From JAVVUJ01 sp964582545 (lineage in GTDB: Bacteria; Bacillota; Clostridia; Peptostreptococcales; Anaerovoracaceae): a DNA stretch of 14,061 nucleotides. The DNA lies in the NCBI GenBank assembly GCA_964582545.1, contig CAZOSB010000045.1, positions 1 to 14,061 of the forward strand. The letters run 5' to 3'. The position numbers were made by a program, and so were the translations under genes. Positions 1 through 6,780 of this stretch are shown piece by piece. Within the stretch, counting starts at the first letter, position 1. Every line of letters starts with the position of its first letter. The notes under the pieces were generated by a model that was given only the letters and a program-made list of their open reading frames with translations, searched no databases and was not told the origin of the DNA.

Positions 1-449
1 GATCGATAAGCACACATGGTCGCTAAGGTTACAATAAATGGCGCAATCTTTCCCTTTGTAACCAAGATACCGTTGATAGCACCGAGAAAAGTTCCGAATC
101 CTACGCAAAATAGGAAGGATAAAAAAATGTTTTGAGTGCTATTCAAAACTACAACTCCTAGACCTCCTACCAGAGCAATCATAGATCCTACAGAAAGATC
201 GATCATTCCCGCTATGATAACTAGGGTCATGCCACAAGCGATAATACCTTTAATCGTAGCCTGAAGCAAAAGTAAGGTCAAGTTATTAAAGGTAAGGAAG
301 TTTGGATTAAAATAAGTAGCGATCATAATTAAAACCGCAAAGGAAAAAATAAAAGTATAATTGTGATAAAATCTAATAAATTTTGCTTTAAAATTATTAT
401 GGTTCTCTAAGGTTACTTCCGCATTGTCTATTTTTTCATTATGCTTCAT
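1..449 (-). CDS. Sugar ABC transporter permease, RbsC family (partial, C-terminus beyond the window)
   Basis: This is the membrane subunit of the second importer. About 149 residues are present and the reading frame is still open at base 1. After a hydrophilic N-terminus (about residues 1-28) come hydrophobic segments near residues 30-48, 55-78, 83-100 and 106-125. RbsC-family hallmarks are GMTLVIIAGMIDLSVGS near residues 73-89 and KIAPFIVTLATM near 136-147. The ATG at 449-447 overlaps the end of the ATPase gene by 11 bases and is preceded by GGAGGG at a normal distance (about 458-463), so the two are translationally coupled. Family assignment is firm; the transported sugar cannot be read from the sequence. 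Confidence 0.9.
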   Translation of the reverse strand, partial: MKHNEKIDNAEVTLENHNNFKAKFIRFYHNYTFIFSFAVLIMIATYFNPNFLTFNNLTLLLLQATIKGIIACGMTLVIIAGMIDLSVGSMIALVGGLGVVVLNSTQNIFLSFLFCVGFGTFLGAINGILVTKGKIAPFIVTLATMCAYR

Positions 450-1944
450 TTTTTATTCCCTCCAAATTTGAACCTGTAGAATAGTACATCACATTGACCT
501 CCGTTAGCTGGTCTCTGCTGAGCTCTGCATTAACCTCTCCCTTATACATTACGAGACATCTATCTGCAACCTTGTAAATCTCGGGGAACTCAGCACTAAA
601 TACAATGATACTTTTTCCATTTGCTGCCAATTCGTTGATAATTTTATAAATTTCTTGTTTCGCACCCACATCGATTCCCTGAGTAGGATTATCCAGAATA
701 TAGATGTCTGAATCAATTTCCAACCATCTGGATAAAATTACTTTCTGCTGGTTTCCTCCACTGAGGGATGTGATTAAGTCATACTTACTTCCAACTTTTA
801 TATTGGTCTTTTTCTGATTCCTATCAAAAATAGTATCCGTACTGCTTTTGCTAATAAAAAAACGTTTATGTTTTGTTGCAAAATAAGCCGTTGACATGTT
901 GTTTACAATGCTCATATCCTTTATGATAGAACGTTCTTTTCTATTTCTAGGCACCATCCCGATTCCGGATTTCATCACATTACATATTTTGCTGTAATTG
1001 ATCTTTTTATCCCCTAAAACCACTTGACCCGAAGTAATTTTACGGGCACCAAAAAGTGCTTCTGCAAGCTCCCCTCTTCCATCACCATGCAATCCGGTAA
1101 TAGCCAGCACTTCGCCTTTTCGTAATTCAAATGAAATATGGTTAAAAAACCTGCCTGAGCAAAGCTCCTCCACCTTCATCAAGGTGTGACCGGCAACAGG
1201 AGGTTTTACAATTTCTTCATCAACTAGACTTCTTCCTACTAATAATTGAGTTGCAATTTTTTCATCAATATCTTTGAAGTATCCTGACTGAATGAATTTT
1301 CCATCTCTTAATACTGTATATTTATCACAGATGGAAAATAATTCCGGCATCTTATGCGAAATATAAATCATAGACACACCATTGCTTTTTAATTCTTTCA
1401 TAATAGAAAAAAGATTTTCTATTTCTTTATTGGTTAATGCTGTAGTGGGTTCGTCCATAATAATTAAACGACAATCAAACAATAGCGCCCTTGCAATTTC
1501 TATAAGTTGCTTTATGGATGTGTCCAAATAGCTTACTTGCATATCAGGATCTATGTCCAAATTCATCTTTTTCAAAATTTCTGCTGATTTTAGGCGCATC
1601 TCTTTTTTGTTTAACGTCTTCCAAGGGTTTTTTAACTCTTCCCCCAAGAATAGATTCTCATAGACCTTTAGATCATTGATTAAGTTCAGCTCTTGGTGCA
1701 CAAAGCCAATACCCATAGAAAAGGCCTTCTTGGAAGTCATACCTTGTATTAAATTTCCATCTAAATAGATTTCACCAGCCGTCTGTGGAAAAGTTCCTGC
1801 CAACACGTTCATCAAGGTGGACTTACCGGCACCATTCTCGCCTAAAAGACCATGAATCTCACCTTGATCCACCGAGAAGCTTACATTATCCAATGCGGTT
1901 ACAGGACCAAACTTTTTTGTAATATTCTTCATTTCTAAAAACAT
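439..1944 (-). CDS. Sugar ABC transporter ATP-binding protein, RbsA/MglA type (second importer)
   Basis: This is a double-domain ATPase (501 aa, normal for RbsA/MglA) that powers sugar import at the inner face of the membrane. Domain 1 has Walker A GENGAGKST (35-43), a Q-loop at Q84, Walker B IIMDEP (161-166) and His197. Its signature is degenerate (YLDTSIKQ, about 139-146). Domain 2 has the degenerate P-loop usual for this family (GLHGDGRGE, 284-292), signature LSGGNQQK (394-401), and ILDNPTQGID, in which Asn419 replaces the usual catalytic Glu. The frame extends up to a GTG at 1974, but I prefer the ATG at 1944 because it is close to the start of homologous proteins and has a weak GGGCGG about 10 bases upstream; an ATG at 1932 is also possible. 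It lies between the binding protein and permease genes of the same system. Confidence 0.93.
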   Translation of the reverse strand: MFLEMKNITKKFGPVTALDNVSFSVDQGEIHGLLGENGAGKSTLMNVLAGTFPQTAGEIYLDGNLIQGMTSKKAFSMGIGFVHQELNLINDLKVYENLFLGEELKNPWKTLNKKEMRLKSAEILKKMNLDIDPDMQVSYLDTSIKQLIEIARALLFDCRLIIMDEPTTALTNKEIENLFSIMKELKSNGVSMIYISHKMPELFSICDKYTVLRDGKFIQSGYFKDIDEKIATQLLVGRSLVDEEIVKPPVAGHTLMKVEELCSGRFFNHISFELRKGEVLAITGLHGDGRGELAEALFGARKITSGQVVLGDKKINYSKICNVMKSGIGMVPRNRKERSIIKDMSIVNNMSTAYFATKHKRFFISKSSTDTIFDRNQKKTNIKVGSKYDLITSLSGGNQQKVILSRWLEIDSDIYILDNPTQGIDVGAKQEIYKIINELAANGKSIIVFSAEFPEIYKVADRCLVMYKGEVNAELSRDQLTEVNVMYYSTGSNLEGIKNEA

Positions 1945-2068
1945 GATATTTAACCGCCCATCTTTGTTATGCACGGGAAATGCACATTATATTAAACTTA
2001 TGATTTGACCTGGAATAATGATTATAATCGTATAATTGCTTTAGAATATGTGACCCTAAACGAAAGGA

Positions 2069-2098
2069 TAGATGTCGGTTGTAGACAACCGACATCTA
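2069..2098 (-). terminator. 14-bp stem-loop between binding-protein and ATPase genes
   Basis: A perfect 14-bp inverted repeat (arms 2069-2082 and 2085-2098, TAGATGTCGGTTGT and its complement) starts 17 bases after the binding-protein stop codon. No run of T follows on the minus strand (next bases TCCTTTCG), so a classical rho-independent terminator is unlikely. A stem at this place in sugar ABC operons commonly protects the binding-protein mRNA from 3' decay or lowers read-through into the ATPase and permease genes. That role is inferred from position. Confidence 0.6.
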
Positions 2099-2115
2099 AA
2101 TAGTTACAGGATTTT

Positions 2116-3147
2116 TTATTGAGGCATAGTAATGCTATATCTAGTCTTAAAAATGTCGCTTTCTCTGAAATCTTGTTCGTTTGTATTATCGATTTCTTCA
2201 GTTTCTATAAGGATAAGTCCACTTGGAGTAGCTCCTTCAAGAATTACTTTAGAACCCAATTCTACAGCCTGACGAACCATAGCAGGTGAGAATGCATAGG
2301 TTACCTGCATAACACCTTTCTCTTCCCATGGTTTAAAGGTATCCAGGTTTTCTACCCTTCCACCAACACCAGAAACAAGTTTAATGTTTAAAGTGGCATC
2401 TCCATCATAATTTTCTATAGCATCTAAAATACCAAGTACTACTTCATCATCATGAGTGAAAATTGCTTTTAAAGATTCAATTTGCTCTTTAGAAGAGCTT
2501 GCAAACCATGTTTCTAACTGTTCCATAGCCTTTGCTCGCTGCCAATCGGTGGAGAACTGCTGAAGCACTTTGATATTGGAGTCTGCAGTTGAAGCAAATC
2601 CTTGGGATCTTTGCTCTGGTACTGTAGAGTTGTCACCCTTAAACTCGAGGATATTTACCTGACCGGCTCCCAAATCTTCTGCAAAGAAAGCATTGAAGTA
2701 TTCTCCTGTCATTTCCCCGATGGTAACATTGTCACCCATAATTTCCGCTGTAGGTTTAAAATCATTGATCAGTCTGTCATAGATAATTAAAGGGATACCT
2801 GCATCCATAACGGCTTGCGCAGAAGATCTAACTTCATCGCCGTTGTGAGGCCATAACACGATGCAATCTACTTTATCTGCAATAAGCTGATCCAGTTGAT
2901 TGTTTTGCTCTGATGATTCAGCAGATGTTAAAAATTTAACCTCTAAGCCTGTTTCTTCTTGAATCTTCTTGGCTTCTGCCTGTGCATGAGCAATACTTTC
3001 ACCTAAGAAACCGTGGGTCGCATTAGGCATAACAACGCCCAAAACTCCGGTTGTTTCTTCTTCTGTTCCACCACCATTGTTACCGCCACAAGCTGCCAGA
3101 CTGAATACCAGTGCTAGCATCAATACAATTGACAATACTTTTTTCAT
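2116..3147 (-). CDS. Sugar-binding lipoprotein of an ABC transporter, periplasmic-binding-protein type 1 (second importer)
   Basis: This is a 343-aa lipid-anchored receptor that would capture the sugar outside the cell and deliver it to the ATPase/permease pair encoded just downstream. The N-terminus MKKVLSIVLM followed by a hydrophobic stretch and LAAC (lipobox, Cys20) is a lipoprotein signal, followed by a Gly/Asn/Glu linker. The mature part has the two-lobed type-1 binding-protein pattern: GVVMPNATHGFLGES near 37-51, DQLIADKVDCIVLWP near 85-99, and FTHDDEVVLGILDAI in the second lobe. It lies in the RbsB/ribose-xylose class, but the ligand is not predictable. GGAGGAG stands about 8 bases before the ATG. 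The gene has its own promoter at 3230-3258, consistent with needing more receptor than ATPase. Confidence 0.93.
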   Translation of the reverse strand: MKKVLSIVLMLALVFSLAACGGNNGGGTEEETTGVLGVVMPNATHGFLGESIAHAQAEAKKIQEETGLEVKFLTSAESSEQNNQLDQLIADKVDCIVLWPHNGDEVRSSAQAVMDAGIPLIIYDRLINDFKPTAEIMGDNVTIGEMTGEYFNAFFAEDLGAGQVNILEFKGDNSTVPEQRSQGFASTADSNIKVLQQFSTDWQRAKAMEQLETWFASSSKEQIESLKAIFTHDDEVVLGILDAIENYDGDATLNIKLVSGVGGRVENLDTFKPWEEKGVMQVTYAFSPAMVRQAVELGSKVILEGATPSGLILIETEEIDNTNEQDFRESDIFKTRYSITMPQ

Positions 3148-3189
3148 GTTTTTTCTCCTCCTTTTTTTGGCTTTTGCATTATTGTTGTT

Positions 3190-3211
3190 ATGTAAGATTG
3201 ATTGCTTACAT
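3190..3211. promoter_or_regulatory. Dyad TGTAAG-N8-CTTACA in the leader of the binding-protein gene
   Basis: A perfect 7-bp inverted repeat (ATGTAAG at 3190-3196, CTTACAT at 3205-3211) surrounds an 8-base spacer. It lies about 12-33 bases downstream of the predicted transcription start and ahead of the ribosome binding site. It could be an operator or an RNA hairpin in the 5' leader. The arms resemble the half-site of the operator at 8963-8982 (TTGTAA/TTACAA) but the spacing differs by 4 bases, so the same protein is not assured. Confidence 0.45.
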
Positions 3212-3229
3212 CAAAAGCCTGTTTAGATA

Positions 3230-3258
3230 AAATTACCATATTGTTAGAGCGTTGTCAA
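3230..3258 (-). promoter_or_regulatory. Sigma-A-type promoter of the second importer
   Basis: On the minus strand a perfect -35 TTGACA (3258-3253), a 17-base spacer and an extended -10 TGGTAATTT (hexamer 3235-3230) point towards the binding-protein gene at 3147. The -10 hexamer matches consensus at only three positions, but the TGn extension compensates. The predicted start is near 3223, giving a leader of about 75 bases. The upstream operator copy is centred near -68. Confidence 0.65.
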
Positions 3259-3285
3259 TATGAAAAGTGTTATTTTTTCAACAAC

Positions 3286-3299
3286 GTAATCGTTTACAA
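3286..3299 (-). promoter_or_regulatory. Second copy of the operator core, across the kinase stop codon
   Basis: The minus strand reads TTGTAAACGATTAC, identical over 14 bases to the operator in front of the LacI-type gene (8963-8982). Its TAA (3296-3294) is the stop codon of the PfkB-family kinase gene. The right arm is incomplete (TTACGT instead of TTACAA). It sits about 28 bases upstream of the -35 box of the second importer. The binding protein could be the LacI-type regulator encoded here or CcpA, since the core also nearly fits the cre consensus WTGNNANCGNNNNCAW. Confidence 0.6.
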
Positions 3300-4313
3300 C
3301 ATTTGTGATAATCGCTCCTTAACTTTGGGAATTGAAGTACATCCCGTGGTACCAATCTGCTCGATTGTCAAGGAAGAAATGGTAGCCCCCAATAGTGCCG
3401 ACTCTTCCTGAGAAAGACCTAGAGTAAGTCCCAATACGATTCCTGCATTGGTAGCATCTCCTGCTCCACAAATGTCGATGGGTAAGGTTGCTTTTACAGC
3501 TGGAATGAATTTCCTCTCTCCTGGACGATATATCGCAATACCGGCATCTCCCCTCGTCAAAAAAAATGCTTTAATATTTTTTTTCTCAAGAAAGTCTTCT
3601 ATATCATGGCTATACTTAATACCAATCGCTCGAAACTCTTTGTTATTACATTTACAAATGAAGTAAGGAAATTGATCTGCATAACCTCGAGAATCCACAT
3701 AAAAAATTTTCTCAGGATTATCCTTTGCCATATCACAAAGCTCTTTTCGGATTGTTTTGGTAACTACGGAGCAGTTTTCTTCTAAAAATTGATCTGTTAC
3801 CAATATGGCATCACTTTTTTCCATGGTTTTTTTTAAATTTTTAATCAATAATTGTTCTAAAGCTTCTGGTGTTTTTTCAAAGTTCCTGAAATCCAATCGA
3901 TTGCTTTCTTTACAGCTATCTTTGCTGGCCCCTCTCATAGGTTTTAAATAGACGTTTGTCATCCGTAAATCCGATTGCACCATGTACTCCGTATTCGCAC
4001 CGATGGCCTCCAGCAGCCGTTTTACTTGAAATCCATCTCCGTCATCTCCCAAAAGACCTATACAAAAAACCTTTGCCCCTAGGCTCCTTAGGTTATTGGT
4101 GATGGTTCCCCCTATACCCGGATATGTTTCCACCTTATGTACCTGATAAGCCGGTAACCCGGTCTCCAAAGAAACCTCATCCCGAAGAGGATTACTGTAT
4201 ACGTACTTATCCAAGCAGTAATCTCCAAAGACAGTAATGATTTGCTCGCTTGCCTTATCTAACCTTTGAATCATTCTATGAAGTTTCTCAGCATTCATTC
4301 CAACTTTATTCAT
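3294..4313 (-). CDS. PfkB-family carbohydrate kinase, RfaE/HldE kinase-domain-like
   Basis: This predicted cytoplasmic ribokinase-fold enzyme (339 aa) transfers phosphate from ATP to a sugar or sugar phosphate. It resembles the kinase half of heptose-7-phosphate kinases: VFGDYCLDKYV (28-38), YPGIGGTITNNLRSLGA (64-80), a FYVDSRGY...CNNKEF block (204-227) like RfaE, and the catalytic ICGAGDATNAG (281-291, base Asp286). No cytidylyl/adenylyltransferase domain follows, unlike bifunctional HldE. The frame opens at ATG 4334, overlapping the upstream gene, but the ATG at 4313 has GGAGAG in front, embedded in the last codons of that gene, so I chose it (7-base gap). It is the last gene of the catabolic operon, and no clear terminator follows. 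Substrate unknown; a heptose-like phosphate is an inference. Confidence 0.88.
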   Translation of the reverse strand: MNKVGMNAEKLHRMIQRLDKASEQIITVFGDYCLDKYVYSNPLRDEVSLETGLPAYQVHKVETYPGIGGTITNNLRSLGAKVFCIGLLGDDGDGFQVKRLLEAIGANTEYMVQSDLRMTNVYLKPMRGASKDSCKESNRLDFRNFEKTPEALEQLLIKNLKKTMEKSDAILVTDQFLEENCSVVTKTIRKELCDMAKDNPEKIFYVDSRGYADQFPYFICKCNNKEFRAIGIKYSHDIEDFLEKKNIKAFFLTRGDAGIAIYRPGERKFIPAVKATLPIDICGAGDATNAGIVLGLTLGLSQEESALLGATISSLTIEQIGTTGCTSIPKVKERLSQML

Positions 4314-4320
4314 ATGCTTT

Positions 4321-5301
4321 TTACTCTCCAACATTTTTATCGAGCTTTAATGCTCGTACAGCTAAATTCGGTACTGTATCACTATGATTCCCACAAATAT
4401 AATAGCTCTTTCCACCTTCCTTCACCGTTCTGGACAATATGGTCTTCCACGGTCTAAAATAGTACATGGGATTGCTTTTCAGTGGCTCTTCTTGTAACAT
4501 ATGGTCTTCCATAGGTAATAAATCAAATACTGCAGTTGTAAAATGTGCAATGGTTTTATTCTCTTGATGGGCAACGTTTCTGACCATAGCCAGTGCCTTT
4601 AAATACACCTCCGGACCTGTGACAGCCGAACCAAAGTTTAGGAAAACTCCGTTTTCTAACCGTGTAATGCTCTGAGCATATATGAGAAAGTCCATGTAAG
4701 AAGCCTGCCCGATGATTCCCCCCTCACAATTGGGGTGCTCATGAATGATATCATTGCCGATTCCCACGTGTACGGTACAGGGCACCTGTAGCTTATAGGC
4801 CATGGCCAAAACACTCTTCTCTCTATGGGGTAATTGATTCTCCCAGATGTATCTACCCAAGGCTTCGCCCAACCCCAGACCATCCTCAATACCCTCCTTT
4901 AAAATATCATTGATCAATCCGGTTTCTTTCCACAGTCCAAATTGACCTTCCGATACGTATTTTGCTACGCTTTCACAGGTAGCCCCTATCAACGCCAACT
5001 CAAAATCATGAATCGCTCCTGCTCCATTGGTTGCAAAATGAGTAATCAGTCCTTTTTTCATCATTTCTATCATGTATAGCCCGTTTCCCGTTCGAATTAC
5101 ATGGGCTCCATACATCATTAAAATAGTTGATTTATGTTGTTTTGCCTCCATAATTTTATCTGCTAGCAAATCATACTTTTCCTCTTTGATAAGCTCCAAG
5201 TTTAAATCAACGGGTTTAATCACTGAAATGTCCACATCATGTGTTCTCTCATTCAGAGGTTTTAAAATCAACTTACTTCGATCAAATTGTTTATATGGCA
5301 T
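4321..5301 (-). CDS. Deoxyhypusine-synthase-like conserved protein of unknown function
   Basis: A 326-aa soluble protein without signal peptide or membrane segments. Its motif pattern recalls deoxyhypusine-synthase-fold (NAD-binding) proteins: MMYGAHVIRTGNG (62-74), ATNGAGAIHDFELALIG (90-106), EGQFGLWKETG (118-128), TVHVGIGNDIIHEHPN (176-191) and NFGSAVTGPEVYLKAL (222-237). The many Gly, His and Asp residues in these blocks suggest a preserved catalytic or cofactor site. True deoxyhypusine synthase modifies archaeal and eukaryotic eIF5A, which is not a plausible partner here. It sits 47 bases after the SIS-HAD gene and 7 bases before the kinase gene, so it is probably a step in the same sugar pathway. 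AAGGAG lies close to the ATG (2 bases), with AAGGG further up. The fold relationship comes from memory of the family pattern and is not proven; the reaction is unknown. Confidence 0.75.
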   Translation of the reverse strand: MPYKQFDRSKLILKPLNERTHDVDISVIKPVDLNLELIKEEKYDLLADKIMEAKQHKSTILMMYGAHVIRTGNGLYMIEMMKKGLITHFATNGAGAIHDFELALIGATCESVAKYVSEGQFGLWKETGLINDILKEGIEDGLGLGEALGRYIWENQLPHREKSVLAMAYKLQVPCTVHVGIGNDIIHEHPNCEGGIIGQASYMDFLIYAQSITRLENGVFLNFGSAVTGPEVYLKALAMVRNVAHQENKTIAHFTTAVFDLLPMEDHMLQEEPLKSNPMYYFRPWKTILSRTVKEGGKSYYICGNHSDTVPNLAVRALKLDKNVGE

Positions 5302-5348
5302 AGCTCCTTATCCCTTTTCTTTATCTCTATTCAAAAAACAAACTATTT

Positions 5349-6728
5349 TTATAATATAAATTCAAGAATTTCCTTTGCTTCTTCAAAATCAGGGATAATG
5401 ACATCTGCCCCTGCAGAAAGAAGTCTGTTTCGCTTCCATAGGTCGATCCCTTTCCTCCTCGCCTCTTCTGTGGCAACCCCAAAAGTAAATCCACCAATAT
5501 TTTTCACAAGCTCAATTTCCACATATCCATCTCCAAAGGAAACCAACTGTTGCGGATGAATTTTATTTTCTTCTATAATTTTTTTAATGACCAATTCCTT
5601 GGAGCAATGTGTGATATGGTCCAGAGCGCCCCAGATGCCGCCATTAAAATATTCTGTTAATCCCAACAGCTCCGCTTCTCTTTTCACATCCTCTTCATCC
5701 GTGCCACTAGCCAAATAAATCTTTACTCCCCGATCCTTCAAACCCTGTAATAGACTTACAGCACCCTTTACTCTATATTTTTCAGGATCCATTCCGTTTT
5801 TTAGTTCATTGTGGCGATGAGAAATTCTTTCCTCTAATCTTCTCAGGTACTCTTTCTTATATTCCATTGGGTCCTTTGGATTCGCGCCCTTTGCCGCCAC
5901 TTCTTCCGCCAACCTTTGGCATTGAAAAATGGTTTGCTTTCCAGTTAACAGATCTACGAACTCTCTGACTGAAGTGGCAAGGGTATCCTTCGACTCCTCC
6001 GGTGCTGCCATCTGCAATTCCTCTACAAAGTAAGGAATCATCACATCCTGCCAGCCTTCTCGAATTAAGCTGACGGTACCGTCAAAGTCAAAAATTGCAG
6101 ATTTCATCGGCAAATCTTTTGAGGGATACCTGATAATCTCCATGCCCCAGATATCTTTCAAAGCTTCCTGCAGTGCACAGGAAAGGTTATGCTCATAAAT
6201 CATATGCATATCTTCTAACTGTTCCATAGAGTCTGTAGGCGCAATTAAAATCAAATCGCAAAGATCCTTTAGTCTGCCACCATCTCTCCCTGAGAAACCA
6301 ATGGTATAAACTCCCATATTTCGTGCGGTTTCCACCACCTTGATAATATTAGGAGAGTTCCCGCTCCCACTGAATACCACTAAAACATCCCCCTTAGTTC
6401 CTAAGGTTGTTAAGGGTATGGAGAAGACTTCATCGTACGAAAAATCATTGGCCAAACAGGTAACCAGGGGGTTACTGTCTGCCAAACATTGAATTTTAAA
6501 ACCTGTTCTACCATGAACCCGACAACCTTTGGTGAAATCGTTGGCCATGTGAGAAGCGGTGGCAGCGCTGCCTCCATTCCCCGCTGTAAAAATTGTCTTT
6601 CCTCTTTTTTTAGTTTCCAAAAGTTTTTCGGCTATTTTACTTAAAACTTCAAAATTAGTACATAGAAGTTTTTCTGATAAATCCTTAGTGTAATTCATCA
6701 AATGATTTTTGAACTGAAATTGTACCAT
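5349..6728 (-). CDS. Bifunctional protein: GmhA-like SIS sugar-phosphate isomerase fused to a HAD hydrolase
   Basis: 459 aa with two domains. Residues about 10-190 are a SIS domain of the phosphoheptose-isomerase (GmhA) type: AGNGGSAATASHMANDF (49-65), LANDFSYDEVFS (92-103), FSGSGNSPNIIK (119-130), SGRDGGRLKDL (146-156) and EDMHMIYEH (172-180). Residues about 208-459 are a HAD-superfamily phosphatase: FDFDGT (213-218, nucleophile Asp214), a helical cap (about 230-325), SGT (341-343), Lys382 and SFGDG (397-401). The likely activities are isomerisation of a phosphorylated sugar and phosphate removal. At the GmhA metal site, Glu65 and a Gln of the E. coli enzyme appear as Asp64 and Glu172, while the two His (60, 180) are kept. 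The frame opens at a GTG (6752); the ATG at 6728 is preferred because GAGAGGG stands 5-6 bases before it. It is the third gene of the LacI-led operon. Confidence 0.87.
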   Translation of the reverse strand: MVQFQFKNHLMNYTKDLSEKLLCTNFEVLSKIAEKLLETKKRGKTIFTAGNGGSAATASHMANDFTKGCRVHGRTGFKIQCLADSNPLVTCLANDFSYDEVFSIPLTTLGTKGDVLVVFSGSGNSPNIIKVVETARNMGVYTIGFSGRDGGRLKDLCDLILIAPTDSMEQLEDMHMIYEHNLSCALQEALKDIWGMEIIRYPSKDLPMKSAIFDFDGTVSLIREGWQDVMIPYFVEELQMAAPEESKDTLATSVREFVDLLTGKQTIFQCQRLAEEVAAKGANPKDPMEYKKEYLRRLEERISHRHNELKNGMDPEKYRVKGAVSLLQGLKDRGVKIYLASGTDEEDVKREAELLGLTEYFNGGIWGALDHITHCSKELVIKKIIEENKIHPQQLVSFGDGYVEIELVKNIGGFTFGVATEEARRKGIDLWKRNRLLSAGADVIIPDFEEAKEILEFIL

Positions 6729-6780
6729 GCTATCCCTCTCTAATGCATTCACTCATCATCTATTAATAAACCCTTTGGCT

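Noticed and set aside
1986..2026. Promoter for the second ATPase gene
   Set aside because: TATAAT occurs on the minus strand at 1991-1986 and 2026-2021, but no acceptable -35 hexamer lies at 16-18 bases from either, so I did not list one.
5072..5559. Plus-strand frames of 90-95 residues near the deoxyhypusine-synthase-like gene
   Set aside because: They overlap well-supported minus-strand genes, read as low-complexity Ser/Phe-rich shadows and lack start signals.
3294..6728. Lipopolysaccharide-type ADP- or GDP-heptose biosynthesis operon
   Set aside because: GmhA-like and RfaE-like enzymes are present, but no nucleotidyltransferase, epimerase or glycosyltransferase is seen and the genes sit with importers and a LacI-type regulator, which points to catabolism.
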